A stretch of 64,000 nucleotides of DNA. Origin: Hymenobacter latericoloratus. GTDB lineage: Bacteria > Bacteroidota > Bacteroidia > Cytophagales > Hymenobacteraceae. Made by a program: the position numbers and the translations under genes. The stretch covers positions 1 to 64,000 of the forward strand of contig NZ_JACHNV010000010.1 of assembly GCF_014199535.1 (NCBI RefSeq), written 5' to 3'. This document shows, in pieces, positions 7,732 to 17,621 of this stretch; within the stretch, counting starts at the first letter, position 1; the number at the start of each line of letters is the position of its first letter. The notes below the pieces were generated by a model, which was not told where the DNA came from, did no database searches, and saw only the letters and a program-made list of their open reading frames with translations.

Positions 7732-9193
7732 GTCGTTCGCGCTGCCGCGCACCCTCCGCCTGCTGGTGGCCAGCCTGCTGCTGCCGGCGGTGGCCTGGGC
7801 GCAACACGCCGAGCCGGCCCTGACCCGGCCGGTAACGGGGCGCACGCAGCTGCCACCCTACCCGGCGCCGACGGCGCCCGATACGGTGCAGGCCCGCTCC
7901 CTGCCGGAGGCCTTTGGCCGGGGACGCTGGCACGGGCGGGTGCGTAGCTACTCGATGGCCACCCTGAACCAAGGCCACTACCCCGACTACTACGCCCAGG
8001 GACTGGGAGCCGGGGCCCGCTTTGAAACGGCCTCTTTCCACGGACTGCAGGTGGGCGTGGGCGGCTTTTTCTGGGCCAATCTGGCCTCCAATGACCTGGC
8101 GACGCCGGACTCGCTGACCGGCGCCGTGAGCCGCTACGAGGTGGGGTTGTTTGATGTGACGAACCCCGGCCGGCGCCGGCTCACCGGGCGGGCAGAGGAG
8201 CTATTTCTGCGCTACCGCTGGCGGCAGTCCACCCTCACGCTGGGCCGGCAGTTGCTCACTACCCCGCTGCTCAACCCCCAGGACGGCCGCCTGAGCCCCA
8301 ACTACGCCGAAGGGCTGTGGCTGGAGCTGCGGGAGCTTCCCCGCACCACCCTCTCCGCGGGCTGGTTAACCGGCTTGGCCGTGCGCTCCACCACCGACTG
8401 GACCTCAGTAGGCGGCTCCGTGGGCCTGTACCCGGCGGGTGTAACGGAAGCCGGTCAGCGGGCCCTGTACGCGGGCAACCTGCACAGCCGGGGGCTAGGG
8501 ATTGTGGGCGTCAACCGGCAGGTAGGTGCGCGTACCACAGCCCAAGTTTGGAACTACTACGCTGACAACCTGTTCAACGCCAGCTTTGCGGAGCTGACCA
8601 CCGGCCGGGTCCTGGGTATGGGCCAGCTCACGTTGGGTGGGCAGTACCACTACCAGCGCACGGTGGGCTCTGGCGGCAACCCGAATCCACAGCTGGCCTA
8701 CAGCGCCCCCGGCCGCCGGGCCCATGCCCTGAGCACCCGCCTGGGCTACCAGCGCGGGGCCTGGAGCGTGAGCGGCAACTACACCCGCATCACCCGCACC
8801 GGGCGCTTTCTGTTTCCGCGGGAGTGGGGCCGGGAGCCGTTCTACACGTTTCTGCCCCGGGAGCGAGAAGAAGGCTTCGGGGGCGTGGACGCGGCGGCCC
8901 TGCTCGGGGGCTACACCTTCGCCCAAGTGCCGGGCTTGAAAGCCGAAGCCGGCTACGGCCACTACTACCTGCCGGACGTAAAAAACACCCGCCTCAACAA
9001 GTACGGTATGCCCTCGTATCGCCAGCTGAACGCTTCCCTGACCTATGCTTTCCCGGGCTGGGCCAAGGGACTGCGCGGGCAGCTGCTCTACGTGTACAAG
9101 GGCCGCCTGGGCAACACCTACGGCGAGGCCCGCTACGAAGTCAACAAAGTAGACCTGCACCTGGTGAATCTGATTCTCAACTACGATTTTTAA
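7700..9193 (+). CDS. outer-membrane porin, OprD-like
   Basis: A 497-residue protein with a signal peptide (LRLLVASLLLPAVAWA, cleavage near residue 35) and alternating hydrophobic/polar strands up to a C-terminal aromatic residue (NLILNYDF), as expected for a beta-barrel. TLGRQLLTTPLLNPQDGRLS resembles the conserved strand of OprD-type porins. The gene overlaps the cytochrome gene by 32 bp, so the two are probably translated together. A role in admitting thiosulfate or tetrathionate is suggested only by context. Confidence 0.75.
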   Translation: MPTRNWPRPNKSFALPRTLRLLVASLLLPAVAWAQHAEPALTRPVTGRTQLPPYPAPTAPDTVQARSLPEAFGRGRWHGRVRSYSMATLNQGHYPDYYAQGLGAGARFETASFHGLQVGVGGFFWANLASNDLATPDSLTGAVSRYEVGLFDVTNPGRRRLTGRAEELFLRYRWRQSTLTLGRQLLTTPLLNPQDGRLSPNYAEGLWLELRELPRTTLSAGWLTGLAVRSTTDWTSVGGSVGLYPAGVTEAGQRALYAGNLHSRGLGIVGVNRQVGARTTAQVWNYYADNLFNASFAELTTGRVLGMGQLTLGGQYHYQRTVGSGGNPNPQLAYSAPGRRAHALSTRLGYQRGAWSVSGNYTRITRTGRFLFPREWGREPFYTFLPREREEGFGGVDAAALLGGYTFAQVPGLKAEAGYGHYYLPDVKNTRLNKYGMPSYRQLNASLTYAFPGWAKGLRGQLLYVYKGRLGNTYGEARYEVNKVDLHLVNLILNYDF

Positions 9194-9209
9194 CCCTTTC
9201 CCCTTCGCC

Positions 9210-9683
9210 ATGAACGCTCCTCTCCGCTTTCTTGCGGCCTCTGCCCTGCTGCTGGCCAGCCTTACCACCACCCAGGCCCAGACCCCGACCGCCGGTAAAC
9301 CAGCCGCCGAATTCACAGGTGCTGTGGCGGACAAAGCGGAGTACAAAGTGGTGTACCAGCTGGACAGTGACGACCCCAAGCTCATCAAGCAGACCCTGCG
9401 CAACATGAAAAACGCGCTGGAAGACCCGCGCCTCAAGGGCAAGCTGCAGATGGAGCTGGTGGCCTACGGCGGCGGCACGGACGTGTTCCGCAAAGCCCAG
9501 CCCTACGAGGCGGATCTAAAAGCCCTCCAACAGCAGGGCGTGTTGCTGGCCCAGTGCCTGAACACGATGAAAGAGCGCAAGATCAGTAAGGACGAGCTGT
9601 TTCCCTTTATCAGCTACGTACCCACCGGCAACGGTGAGCTGATCATCCGCCAGGCCCAGGGCTGGGCTATCGTGCACCCCTAA
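9210..9683 (+). CDS. exported DsrE-like sulfur carrier protein
   Basis: A 157-residue protein with a signal peptide (FLAASALLLASLTTTQA) and a DsrE/DsrF-like fold. KVVYQLDSDDPKLIKQTLRNMKNAL is the first strand and helix, and the single conserved cysteine is in LLAQCLNTMK (about residue 112), at the place where DsrE proteins carry persulfide. Export is unusual for DsrE but known for related proteins in Bacteroidota. It lies 17 bp after the porin gene and fits the sulfane-sulfur theme. Confidence 0.82.
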   Translation: MNAPLRFLAASALLLASLTTTQAQTPTAGKPAAEFTGAVADKAEYKVVYQLDSDDPKLIKQTLRNMKNALEDPRLKGKLQMELVAYGGGTDVFRKAQPYEADLKALQQQGVLLAQCLNTMKERKISKDELFPFISYVPTGNGELIIRQAQGWAIVHP

Positions 9684-9727
9684 ACAACTACGTTTCCTAT
9701 ACTTCCTCCCCCCATTAGCTACTAGCC

Positions 9728-11065
9728 ATGACTACTCCGCGTCTGGGTCTGCGTGAAAACTGGCACCAGTTCAGCCTGCTGGTCCTGGTGAATGCCTTTG
9801 TGGGGGGCATGGTGGGGCTGGAGCGCACGATTCTGCCCCGGCTGGCGGAGCAGGAATTTCATCTAGTAGCCCGCTCGGCCATTCTCTCCTTCATCGTGGT
9901 GTTTGGGCTTACGAAAGCCGTGGCCAACTACTACGCCGGGGCCTGGGCCAATACGGTGGGGCGCCGAAACCTACTAGTTATTGGTTGGCTCATTGGTTTG
10001 CCCGTGCCCCTGCTGCTGCTCTGGGCTCCCTCCTGGGGCTGGGTGATTTTCGCCAACGTGCTGCTGGGCCTGAATCAGGGCCTGGCCTGGTCGAGCACCG
10101 TGGTGATGAAGATTGACCTGGTGGGCCCCAAGCAGCGCGGGCTGGCCATGGGCCTGAACGAGTCGGCGGGCTATCTGGCCGTGGCCGCTACAGCGTTTGC
10201 ATCGGGCTGGCTGGCCACCGAGTACGGCCTGCGGCCTTATCCCTTTTATCTGGGCATCGCCCTGGCGGTGCTGGGCCTGCTGGGCTCCCTGCTGGTGCGC
10301 GATACGCGCCACCACGTGGCCCTGGAAGCGGCTCAGGCTCCGGCCGGCAGCTCAGCTGGGCCGCCGCTGTCCTTCTGGGACGTGACCTGGCGCCACCCCA
10401 ACCTGGGCTCGGTCACGCAGGCCGGCTTGGTCAATAACCTCAATGACGGGATGGTCTGGGGGTTGCTGCCGTTGCTGCTGGCTTCCAAGGGATTCACCCT
10501 TACCCAGATTGGTACCGTGGCCGCCGTGTACCCGGCCGTGTGGGGGCTGGGCCAACTGGTGACCGGCCCGTTGGCCGACCGGCTCTGCAAAAAAGACCTG
10601 CTCTTCTGGGGCATGCTGCTGCAGGGGGCGGTGCTGCTGGCCATGCTGTTTACTTCTTCTTACCCGGTGTTTCTACTGCTGGCAGGTCTGCTGGGCGCCG
10701 GTACGGCCCTGGTATATCCCACCTTTCTGGCAGCTATTGCCGAGTATGCCCCCCTGGCCCAGCGGGCACACAGCGTAGGCATCTTCCGCCTCTGGCGCGA
10801 CGCGGGTTACGCCATCGGCGCCTTGCTCACGGGCGTGCTGGCCGATACACTGGGCCTAGGGGCCGCTCTGGCTGCCATCGGAGGGCTGACGGTACTTTCC
10901 TCTCTCGTCATTCGCCGCCGCATGTACTGCCTGCCCGCGCCGGATAGCGTAGACGCCTCCACCGGCAGTTGCGCCCGGCCCGCTTCAACCTTTCACCTAA
11001 GCAGTAGGCGGCTGGTTCGCCCGCTAAGCTCCTATCTGTTTCAGCCCTTACTACGCTGCGCGTGA
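9728..11065 (+). CDS. MFS transporter
   Basis: A 445-residue major facilitator with about twelve helices. The A-type loop motif between helices 2 and 3 reads GAWANTVGRRN, and GPLADRLCKKD repeats it in the second half, as expected from the two-fold symmetry. The C-terminal tail after the last helix (about 55 residues, rich in Ser/Arg) is longer than usual. The stop overlaps the AraC start (GTGA), so the two are co-translated. Substrate unknown; in this cluster a sulfur compound or metal is plausible. Confidence 0.82.
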   Translation: MTTPRLGLRENWHQFSLLVLVNAFVGGMVGLERTILPRLAEQEFHLVARSAILSFIVVFGLTKAVANYYAGAWANTVGRRNLLVIGWLIGLPVPLLLLWAPSWGWVIFANVLLGLNQGLAWSSTVVMKIDLVGPKQRGLAMGLNESAGYLAVAATAFASGWLATEYGLRPYPFYLGIALAVLGLLGSLLVRDTRHHVALEAAQAPAGSSAGPPLSFWDVTWRHPNLGSVTQAGLVNNLNDGMVWGLLPLLLASKGFTLTQIGTVAAVYPAVWGLGQLVTGPLADRLCKKDLLFWGMLLQGAVLLAMLFTSSYPVFLLLAGLLGAGTALVYPTFLAAIAEYAPLAQRAHSVGIFRLWRDAGYAIGALLTGVLADTLGLGAALAAIGGLTVLSSLVIRRRMYCLPAPDSVDASTGSCARPASTFHLSSRRLVRPLSSYLFQPLLRCA

Positions 11066-11922
11066 AAACGGCCCCGGTTCCCGTCTACTGCATCGACTCC
11101 TACCCGGAAGGCCACGGGCATGATGCCTTTCACGCCCAGCGGCTGGAAGATGTAATTGCCGGGTTCTCGGGTATCGACAACGCCCACACCCACGACTTTT
11201 ACCTATTGCTCTACGTCACGGCCGGCACGGGCACGCACACGGTTGATTTTGTGACGTATCCGGTGCACGCCGGCAGCTTATTTTTGCTGGCTCCCGGCCA
11301 GATGCACAGCTGGAACCTGAGCGCCGACTGTCAGGGGTATTTACTGTTTTTTGAGGCCGGCTTTTACCTGCACCGCTACCCCAGCAGCCGCCTGCACGCG
11401 TATCCCTTCTTCAAGCCCCTGCACGCGCCCGTCGTGGAGTTGCCCGCGGGCGGCGGTACCTTTCCGGTGCTGCTGGAGCACGTGCTACAGGAAGCGGAAA
11501 GCCGCTTCGATAACCGGCTGGAAGTGCTACGTGCCTGCCTCTACGTGCTGCTGGAAATGGCTGCCCGCTACGCCCGCCCCGAGCCCGCCGGCAGCAGCCC
11601 GCGCCAGGTGCGGCAGCTGCACCAGTTCGAGGAGCTGCTGGAGCAACACTTCCGCACCGAGAAAACCGTGCAGGCCTACGCCCAGTGGCTCAACCTGACG
11701 CCGAATCACCTCAACGCCCTGTGCCGCCGGCACCGGGGCCACACGGCCAGCGACCTGATTCAGCAGCGGGTGGTGGTGGAAGCCCAGCGCCTGCTGGTGC
11801 ACTCCCGCCAGCCCGTCAAACAGATTGCTGCCGAGCTGGGCTTCCAGGATGCGTCCTACTTCGGCCGCTTCTTCCGCAAGCGCACCGGCCTGACGCCCGA
11901 CCAATTCCGTGAAAATCGTTGA
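11062..11922 (+). CDS. AraC-family transcriptional regulator
   Basis: A 286-residue regulator beginning with GTG that overlaps the MFS stop codon by four bases. The N-terminal half is a cupin-like sensor (AHTHDFYLLLYVTAGTGTHTVDF, with HAGSLFLLAPGQMHSW). The C-terminal half has the two helix-turn-helix motifs (VQAYAQWLNLTPNHLNALCR and VKQIAAELGFQDASYFGRFF) and ends with FRKRTGLTPDQFR. Its effector and targets cannot be told from sequence; the adjacent MFS and cydAB genes are candidates. Confidence 0.88.
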   Translation: MKTAPVPVYCIDSYPEGHGHDAFHAQRLEDVIAGFSGIDNAHTHDFYLLLYVTAGTGTHTVDFVTYPVHAGSLFLLAPGQMHSWNLSADCQGYLLFFEAGFYLHRYPSSRLHAYPFFKPLHAPVVELPAGGGTFPVLLEHVLQEAESRFDNRLEVLRACLYVLLEMAARYARPEPAGSSPRQVRQLHQFEELLEQHFRTEKTVQAYAQWLNLTPNHLNALCRRHRGHTASDLIQQRVVVEAQRLLVHSRQPVKQIAAELGFQDASYFGRFFRKRTGLTPDQFRENR

Positions 11923-11974
11923 TCTGTACGCAAAACACCCTGTTTTGTGCCTTTACCCGCTTTTAGAGAAAGGG

Positions 11975-11982
11975 TAAATTTG
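11975..11982 (+). promoter_or_regulatory. -7 promoter box (TAAATTTG) ahead of DUF983-cydAB
   Basis: TAAATTTG matches TAnnTTTG. No TTG stands at the ideal 19-20 bp upstream. Transcription would begin near 11989, giving an 88-base leader before the DUF983 gene. The leader contains a perfect 14-bp palindrome CCCGTCCGGACGGG at 12037-12050. Confidence 0.45.
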
Positions 11983-12076
11983 TAAATGTACCAGAGCACC
12001 GGCGCCGCCGGTTTCATCCGCTTGGGTACTGCCCCACCCGTCCGGACGGGGTCCACTCCTTTCGCTCCTATTGGTT

Positions 12077-12523
12077 ATGGCAACTTCCTCTTCGTCGCTG
12101 CTGGCCTTTGCAAACCAGCGCTGCCCCCGCTGCCACCAGGGCCGCGTGTTCAAAACCTCGGCCCTGAACCTGGCCCATTTTCAGGATATGCACCAGGCGT
12201 GCCCGGTCTGCCACCAGCACTACGAGCCGGAACCCGGCTTTTACTGGGGCGCCATGTACATCAGCTACGCCTTTTCGGTTGCCATCGTGGTGGCCGTGGG
12301 CATTGCTACCTACGTGCTAGGCCACGACCCCGACGCCTGGGTGTACATAACAGCCGTGGCCGTTACGACCCTGCTTATGGTTCCGCTTTCTTTCCGCTTC
12401 TCCCGCCTGGTCATGCTCCACCTGTTTGCCGGCGTCGACTACGACCCGGCCGTGGAGGCGCGCGTGACAGGCCACGGCGGCCGCCGCCACCCGGCCGCCC
12501 GGCCAATGACCGCCGAGCAGTAG
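12077..12523 (+). CDS. DUF983 family membrane protein
   Basis: A 148-residue protein with a zinc-ribbon-like N-terminus ([10 protein letters not shown], then CPVCHQHY: two CxxC pairs) followed by two membrane helices (about 55-100). DUF983 proteins are small membrane proteins often found near respiratory oxidase genes, and here cydA follows 86 bp downstream. A help in oxidase assembly or metal supply is a guess from this linkage. Start ATG at 12077, preferred over a TTG six bases upstream. Confidence 0.8.
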   Translation: MATSSSSLLAFANQRCPRCHQGRVFKTSALNLAHFQDMHQACPVCHQHYEPEPGFYWGAMYISYAFSVAIVVAVGIATYVLGHDPDAWVYITAVAVTTLLMVPLSFRFSRLVMLHLFAGVDYDPAVEARVTGHGGRRHPAARPMTAEQ

Positions 12524-13672
12524 GTTTTTATCCCCCTGCCGGGTATATCTCATGCTATCAGGCGCTTAGCGGCGCATTCCTTCAGGGTCTATCCGATTTG
12601 CCAGCTGCCATGTCCGTCGAAATCCTGTCCCGCATTCAGTTTGCCTTCACCATTGCCTTTCACTACATCTACCCGCCCTTGAGCATCGGGCTGGGCGTGG
12701 TGCTGGTGGGCATGGAAGGCATGTACCTGAAAACCTGCAACCCGCTTTACGAGCGGCTGACCCGGTTCTGGATTCGCATTTTCGCCCTGATCTTCGGCAT
12801 CGGCGTGGCCACGGGCATCGTGATGGAATTCGAGTTCGGCACCAACTGGGCCACTTACTCTCGCTACGTGGGCGACATCTTCGGCTCGGCGCTGGCGGCC
12901 GAGGGCATCTTTGCCTTTGCCCTGGAATCGGGCTTTCTGGGCATCCTGCTCTTCGGCTGGAACCGCGTGTCGCCGGCCGTGCACTTCTTTTCCACCATAA
13001 TGGTGGCCCTGGGCTCCATGTTCTCGGCCGTGTGGATTGTGGTGGCCAACTCCTGGCAGCAGACCCCGGCCGGCTTCCACATCGTGGGCTCCGGGATGAC
13101 GGCCCGGGCGGAAGTGACGGACTTCTGGGCCATGGTATTTAACCCCAGCAGCGTGGACCGGCTCTCGCACACCATCATCGGTGCCCTGCTGGCCGGCTCC
13201 TTCTTGGTGCTGAGCGTAAGCGCCTGGTACTTGCTCAAGGGCCGCTTCGTGGAAAGCTCAAAAGCTGCTTTTAAGATTGCGCTGGCCGTGGCCACGGTGG
13301 CCGGTCTGGGTCAGCTCTTCACTGGCCACCATTCGGCCAACGGCGTAGCGGTCAACCAGCCCGCTAAACTGGCCGCCTTCGAGGGCCACTACGCCGCCTT
13401 CGCGCCGGCCGATATGTACCTGCTGGGCTGGGTCGACAACAAAACCCGAAAAGTCAGCGGGCTGGCCATTCCCGGCGGGCTCAGCTTTCTACTGCACGAA
13501 GACTTCAAAGCGCCGGTTACCGGGCTCAACAGCTTTCGGCCGGAAGACCGGCCGCCGGTCAACTTCGTGTTTCAAACCTATCACTTGATGGTGGCTATCG
13601 GCATGGCCCTCATCGGCCTGACGCTGCTGGCCAGCTTCCTGCTCTGGCGGGGCCGGCTCTGGCAGACCCGCT

Positions 13673-13677
13673 GGCTG
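13673..13677. repeat. 5-bp target-site duplication, left copy
   Basis: GGCTG directly abuts the left end of the transposon. The same five bases abut the right end at 32569-32573. A 5-bp duplication is the normal footprint of Tn3-family insertion. Confidence 0.9.
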
Positions 13678-13715
13678 GGGGTAGCACTAGAGAAGGAACA
13701 GAAATTCCCGCTAAG
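13678..13715 (+). repeat. left terminal inverted repeat (38 bp)
   Basis: Begins GGGGTAGCACTAGAG and ends TTCCCGCTAAG. It matches the inverted right end at 35 of 38 positions, differing at positions 11, 16 and 18. Length, the leading GGGG and the terminal TAAG are typical of Tn3-family ends bound by the transposase. Confidence 0.92.
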
Positions 13716-13776
13716 AGTATATACCGTTTCTAATACTCCGTGTGTGGATTCGGAAAAGCAGTCGGCAGAAGTTTAG

Positions 13777-13927
13777 ACATCACCCGAAAATCACCCGGAA
13801 AAAGCGTTCGAAAAACCCTCTCAAAAACCGGCCACTAAAACGCGCTTTTCAGGGCCGAGAAGGCCGGTGCTAGAGATGTTCGAGAAACAGTAGTTTTGCG
13901 AATGGCCTTTTCATCACCCGCCCTTCG
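13777..13927. promoter_or_regulatory. probable res site and tnpR promoter
   Basis: The 151 bp before the resolvase gene hold three copies of ATCACCCG (one near 13914), two GTTCGA-A-AAA-like boxes and an inverted repeat ACCGGCC (13827-13833)/GGCCGGT (13862-13868). A TAGTTTTG -7 box at 13891-13898 matches the promoter consensus. Resolution sites of this family lie next to tnpR and contain several imperfect dyads, so this is the expected place for res; the individual subsites were not resolved. Confidence 0.5.
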
Positions 13928-14497
13928 ATGAGAGCTGCGATTTACGCCCGCGTCAGCACCAAGGATAAGGGACAGACCAACGAGAACCAGTTGCGGGAAC
14001 TGCGCGACTTCGCTCAGCGGCTAGGCTACTCCATCTATAAAGAGTATTGCGACCAGGAAAGCGGCGGCAGCGCCGAGCGGCCCCAGTTTCAACAGCTGTT
14101 CGCGGAGGCCCATCAGCGGCGCTTTGACGTGGTGCTGTTCTGGGCCCTGGACCGTTTTAGCCGCGAGGGCGTAACCGAAACGCTTACTCACTTGCAGCGA
14201 CTCACGGCCGCCGGGGTGCAGTTCAAGTCCTTCACGGAGCAGTACCTGGACAGCACCGGCTTATTCCGGGATGCCATCATCGGCTTTCTGGCCGCCATTG
14301 CCAAACAGGAGCGGGTGCGGTTCTCCGAGCGCATTAAAACCGGGCAGGCCCGCAGCAGCAAAAAGCCTGGCCGCCCCGCCCTAGCTCCGGAGGTGGTGGC
14401 CGAATTACGCCGGCTGCGTAGCACGGGCCTGAGCTTTCAAAAGATTCAGGTGGCGACCGGCATCCCCGTGGCGACGATGCACAAATACCTGGTGTAA
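13928..14497 (+). CDS. tnpR: serine recombinase, Tn3-type resolvase
   Basis: A 189-residue resolvase/invertase. The catalytic serine is in IYARVSTKDKG (Ser10), with the conserved arginines in ALDRFSREG and the E-helix AIAKQERVRFSERIKTG. The C-terminus is a helix-turn-helix (LSFQKIQVATGIPVATMHKYL). It resolves the cointegrate formed during replicative transposition. It is convergent with tnpA, the stops being 29 bp apart, so tnpR is next to the left end. Confidence 0.92.
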   Translation: MRAAIYARVSTKDKGQTNENQLRELRDFAQRLGYSIYKEYCDQESGGSAERPQFQQLFAEAHQRRFDVVLFWALDRFSREGVTETLTHLQRLTAAGVQFKSFTEQYLDSTGLFRDAIIGFLAAIAKQERVRFSERIKTGQARSSKKPGRPALAPEVVAELRRLRSTGLSFQKIQVATGIPVATMHKYLV

Positions 14498-14526
14498 CGG
14501 CTCCGGTTGGTCTGCTGCCCGCTCCG

Positions 14527-17500
14527 TTATTCCACCGGGGCAAACCGCTCCTGCCAGTTTTCGGGATTGTACAACGGGCGCAACTGCCCGGCCGCAATGC
14601 TTTCGGGCAGCGTAAAATCGTAGCGGCCCAGCATGTTCACGTGCTCGTGCAACAGGGGCGAGAGGCGGGCCACATCGTCCGGTAGTAGGGCCGTTTCCGT
14701 TTCTGGCCACTGTTCCAGCGCCTGCTGCAAATACCGCGTGTTCCACAGCACCAGGGCGTTGACCACCAAGCCCAGTGCGCCTAACTGGTCCTCCATGCCC
14801 TCGCGGTAGCGTTGGCGCAATTCGCCTTTCTTGCCGTGGAAAACGGCGCGGGCCAGCGCGTGCCGGCCTTCGCCCCGATTGAGTTGCACCAGGATGCGCC
14901 GCCGGTAGGCCTCGTCGTGGACGTAGGCCAGCAGGTAGAGGGTTTTCTCCACCCGCCCCAACTCGGCCACGGCCCGGCCCAGGCCCGAGAGGGAACCGGC
15001 TCGTTGCAGCGTGCGCATGACGGCGGTAGCCTTGACCTTGCCGAGCTTGAGCGAGCCGGCCAGCCGCAGCATGTCGTCCCAGTGCTCGGCAATGAGCCGG
15101 GCATTGATGACGTGGCGGCTCAGCTCGTTGAGAGGGCCGTAGTCGTCCTCCTTTTGGAGGCGCCAGAACCGTTGGTCCGGCAGGTCGGCCAGCCGGGGGC
15201 TGAAGCGAAAGCCCAGCAAGGAAAAGAGCCCGAATACCACCTCGCTGAAGCCGTGCGTGTCGGCCATGATTTCCCTGGGGTCGAGGCTGGTTTGCTGTTC
15301 CAGCAGCCCGGCCAGGATGAAGAGCGAGTCGCGCAAGGTGCCCGGAATGACGATGCCGTGAAAGCCCGAGAACTGGTTGCTGGTGAAGTTGTAGTAGGTC
15401 ACGCCCCGTTGGGAAGCGAAATACTTGCTGTTCCAGCCTGCGTAAATGGTGCGCACGGGCACGACGAAGCGCATTCCATCGGCGGAGGCCACTTCCCCGC
15501 CGCCCCAGGCCTGGGCCAGGGGCAACCCCGCCTGCCCGTCCACCAGCCGGGCATTGGCGGCCGTCAGGGTTTCCACCCGCACGTAGTTTTGCTGCACCCA
15601 CGAAAGCCGGGGCAGCGTCAGGGCCGGCACCTCCGCTCGTGCCACCGTTTTCAGGCCGATGTTGCAGGCCTGGGCCAGCAGCACGGCGCAGATGCTTAGC
15701 GGTAGGTCATTCGCGGCAGTTTGCCCGTCGGCCACGTGGGTGAAGGCGCTGGCAAAGCCGGTGAACGCCTCCACCTCCAGCAGCAGCGCGGCCAATTCGA
15801 CCGGGGGCAGCTGCCTCGCCAGTTGCTCGCGCAGGTGCGTCAGGCTGCCCGGCTCTTCCTGCGCGGCCAGGGGCGTTAGGGTGATGTAGGGCTGACCATC
15901 GGCCTGTAGCAGTTGCAAGGCCGTGTTGTGGGCCAGGTTGGTACCTACCTCTGTGTAGGCCGCGTGCAACTGCTGTTGCAGCCGGGCCAGCTCCACGGCC
16001 GGGTCAGTGGAGCGGTCCAGGGCCCGGGCCACCGAATCCCGCGCCGCCTCCCACGCTTCGCCCCGTAGCAATTCGGCGCGGGGGTCGCCAAACCGTTCGC
16101 TGCTCGGCACGAAGACCTCGCGGCGGCGCAGGGCCTGGTGCAGCCGGTCGAGCACGCACAGCGTGTACGCCTGCGGATTTACTTCGCCCTTGCCGGGAAA
16201 GACGCGCCGGGCCCAACTTTTGGGAATAACCGCCGCTGGCGCGGCGGCCCACTTGGGCCGGCCCCGGCCGGGCTGCTCCAGTTGCTGCAAGAAGTGCCAG
16301 GCATCCAGCAGCGGCTTGGCCGACGGGGCCCCCTCGAAGACCAAGCCATTGAGCAGCGCGGGCAAAAAGCGGCGAACCGTGGCGTAACTGCCCGCCAGCA
16401 CCTGAAGCATCGGGTCGTCGTCGCTGCTGGCCAACGCCTGCACGGCATCCGCTGCTTCGCGCAACGCGGTTTCGCCCAGCGAGTTGAGCACCCGCTGCCG
16501 CAGGTCCGCATCGGGCACTGTCTCGTCGAGCAGGATACGCACAGCCTGCTGCAACAGCAGCGCGGCTTCGTCTAAGTCCTTCAGGGAGCGCAGCCGCTCG
16601 CGCCGGCGTTTGGCCTCCCCCCGCAGGGCCAGCGCACTCATCAGCCCGTCGAACAGGTCTAAAATGTCGTCGGTGGCCGTGCGTTCCAGCGCCTGCAAAG
16701 GCCAGCAGCGTGGCCAGCCGGCGCTCCGGCCCCATGCGCAAGAGCGGCTGGGCCCAGGCCAGCTGGGCGTGCCGGGCCATGCGGGCCAGCTGGGCTTCCG
16801 GCAGGTCGCGGATGGGTACGTCGCCGACGCCGATGGCCCGAATCTGGTTCAGGCGTTGCAGGGCAGCCACCAGCGCGGGCGCGGAAACCCGGGTGGGGGA
16901 CGTGCGCAGCACCTCCAACGGGGTGAGCCGCTGGCCGGGCAACACCACGAGCAGCGCGTCCAGCGCGTCTTGTTGCGTCGTGCTCAGCCGGGCGGCCAAC
17001 TGGCGGTAGATGTGGCGGCCGGAGCGCTCGCGCACCCGCGCAATCAGGCGGGCCAGCACCGTGACACCGGGCAGCACCACGCGCAGCGTGACCAGGTGCG
17101 CGGTGGCCAGGTCAAACAAGACGCTGGGCCGCACGGTGCTGGTGGCCACCTGCGCGTAGAGCCAGCGCGTGAGCCGAAACGCCTGTGCGGCTTCGAAAGG
17201 GGCGTAGCCCAGGTAGGCCACTACCCCCGGCTGGTGTTCGTACCAGGTGCTGAGGCGCTTGCCGTAGGCCGCCCACTCCGTGGGCGCGACGTGGAGCTGC
17301 GCGGCCAGCGTCTCCACGACGACGGCCGGCACCTGGGCGGGGTTGGGCAGGAAGGTACCCAGAAAGCGTAGCGTGCAGAGCTGCACGGCGCAACCGAGCT
17401 GATTGGGCCGGCGTCGTCGCCGGGCCACGAATGCCAGGTCGTCCGGGCTTAGGTAGAAGAAGCGGGCCAGCTGCTCGGGGCTGGGGTCGGCGTGGTAGCG

Positions 17501-17545
17501 GCCGTAGCGGGTAGCCTGCTCGTCGCTGAGAAATTCTACAGGCAT
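14527..17545 (-). pseudogene. tnpA: Tn3-family transposase, broken by a frameshift
   Basis: Read across one frameshift the gene encodes about 1,006 residues, the normal length for a Tn3 transposase. The 5' part (from 17545, MPVEFLSDEQATRYGRYHAD) runs in one frame to about 16697 (RRLATLLAFA). The rest, starting ALERTATDDILDLFDGLM, is in another frame down to 14527. It includes the DDE-domain segment ADTHGFSEVVFGLF and the C-terminal GLVVNALVLWNTRYLQQAL. The switch near 16695-16700 fits loss of two bases or gain of one. If not a sequencing error, the transposon cannot move without a transposase supplied in trans. Confidence 0.85.
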
Positions 17546-17587
17546 CGGAAAAAACAAAAAAGCGAAGACGTAAACATACGCCACGCA

Positions 17588-17607
17588 ATGTCGTATATTT
17601 GCGACAT
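17588..17607. promoter_or_regulatory. arsR promoter with overlapping ArsR operator
   Basis: ATGTCG (17588-17593) and CGACAT (17602-17607) are perfect inverted arms. The eight bases between them are TATATTTG, a consensus -7 box. A repressor bound there would cover the promoter, so arsR should be autoregulated. The start codon follows at 17622. No clear TTG is present at the -33 position. Confidence 0.6.
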
Positions 17608-17621
17608 ACTTCATACTTCCG

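Larger units (their letters stand above)
12610..13776 (+). pseudogene. cydA: cydA, cytochrome bd oxidase subunit I, 5' part, cut by transposon
   Basis: Residues 1-356 are genuine Cyd[12 protein letters not shown] near the start (haem ligand histidine), [25 protein letters not shown], the [21 protein letters not shown] region, [15 protein letters not shown] with the second haem histidine, and the YHLMVAIGM helix. At 13677 the gene meets the transposon end, and 32 foreign residues (from VALEKEQ on) are read from the inverted repeat to a stop at 13776. The missing last 120 codons are at 32574-32936 in the same frame. The protein loses its last two membrane helices and the conserved [12 protein letters not shown] segment, so this copy should be inactive. 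Confidence 0.93.

Noticed and set aside
11986-12609. Open frame leading into cydA that would give a fused 596-residue protein
   Set aside because: It overlaps the DUF983 gene in another frame, is proline/arginine-rich without a family pattern, and a clear CydA start ([12 protein letters not shown]) lies at 12610.
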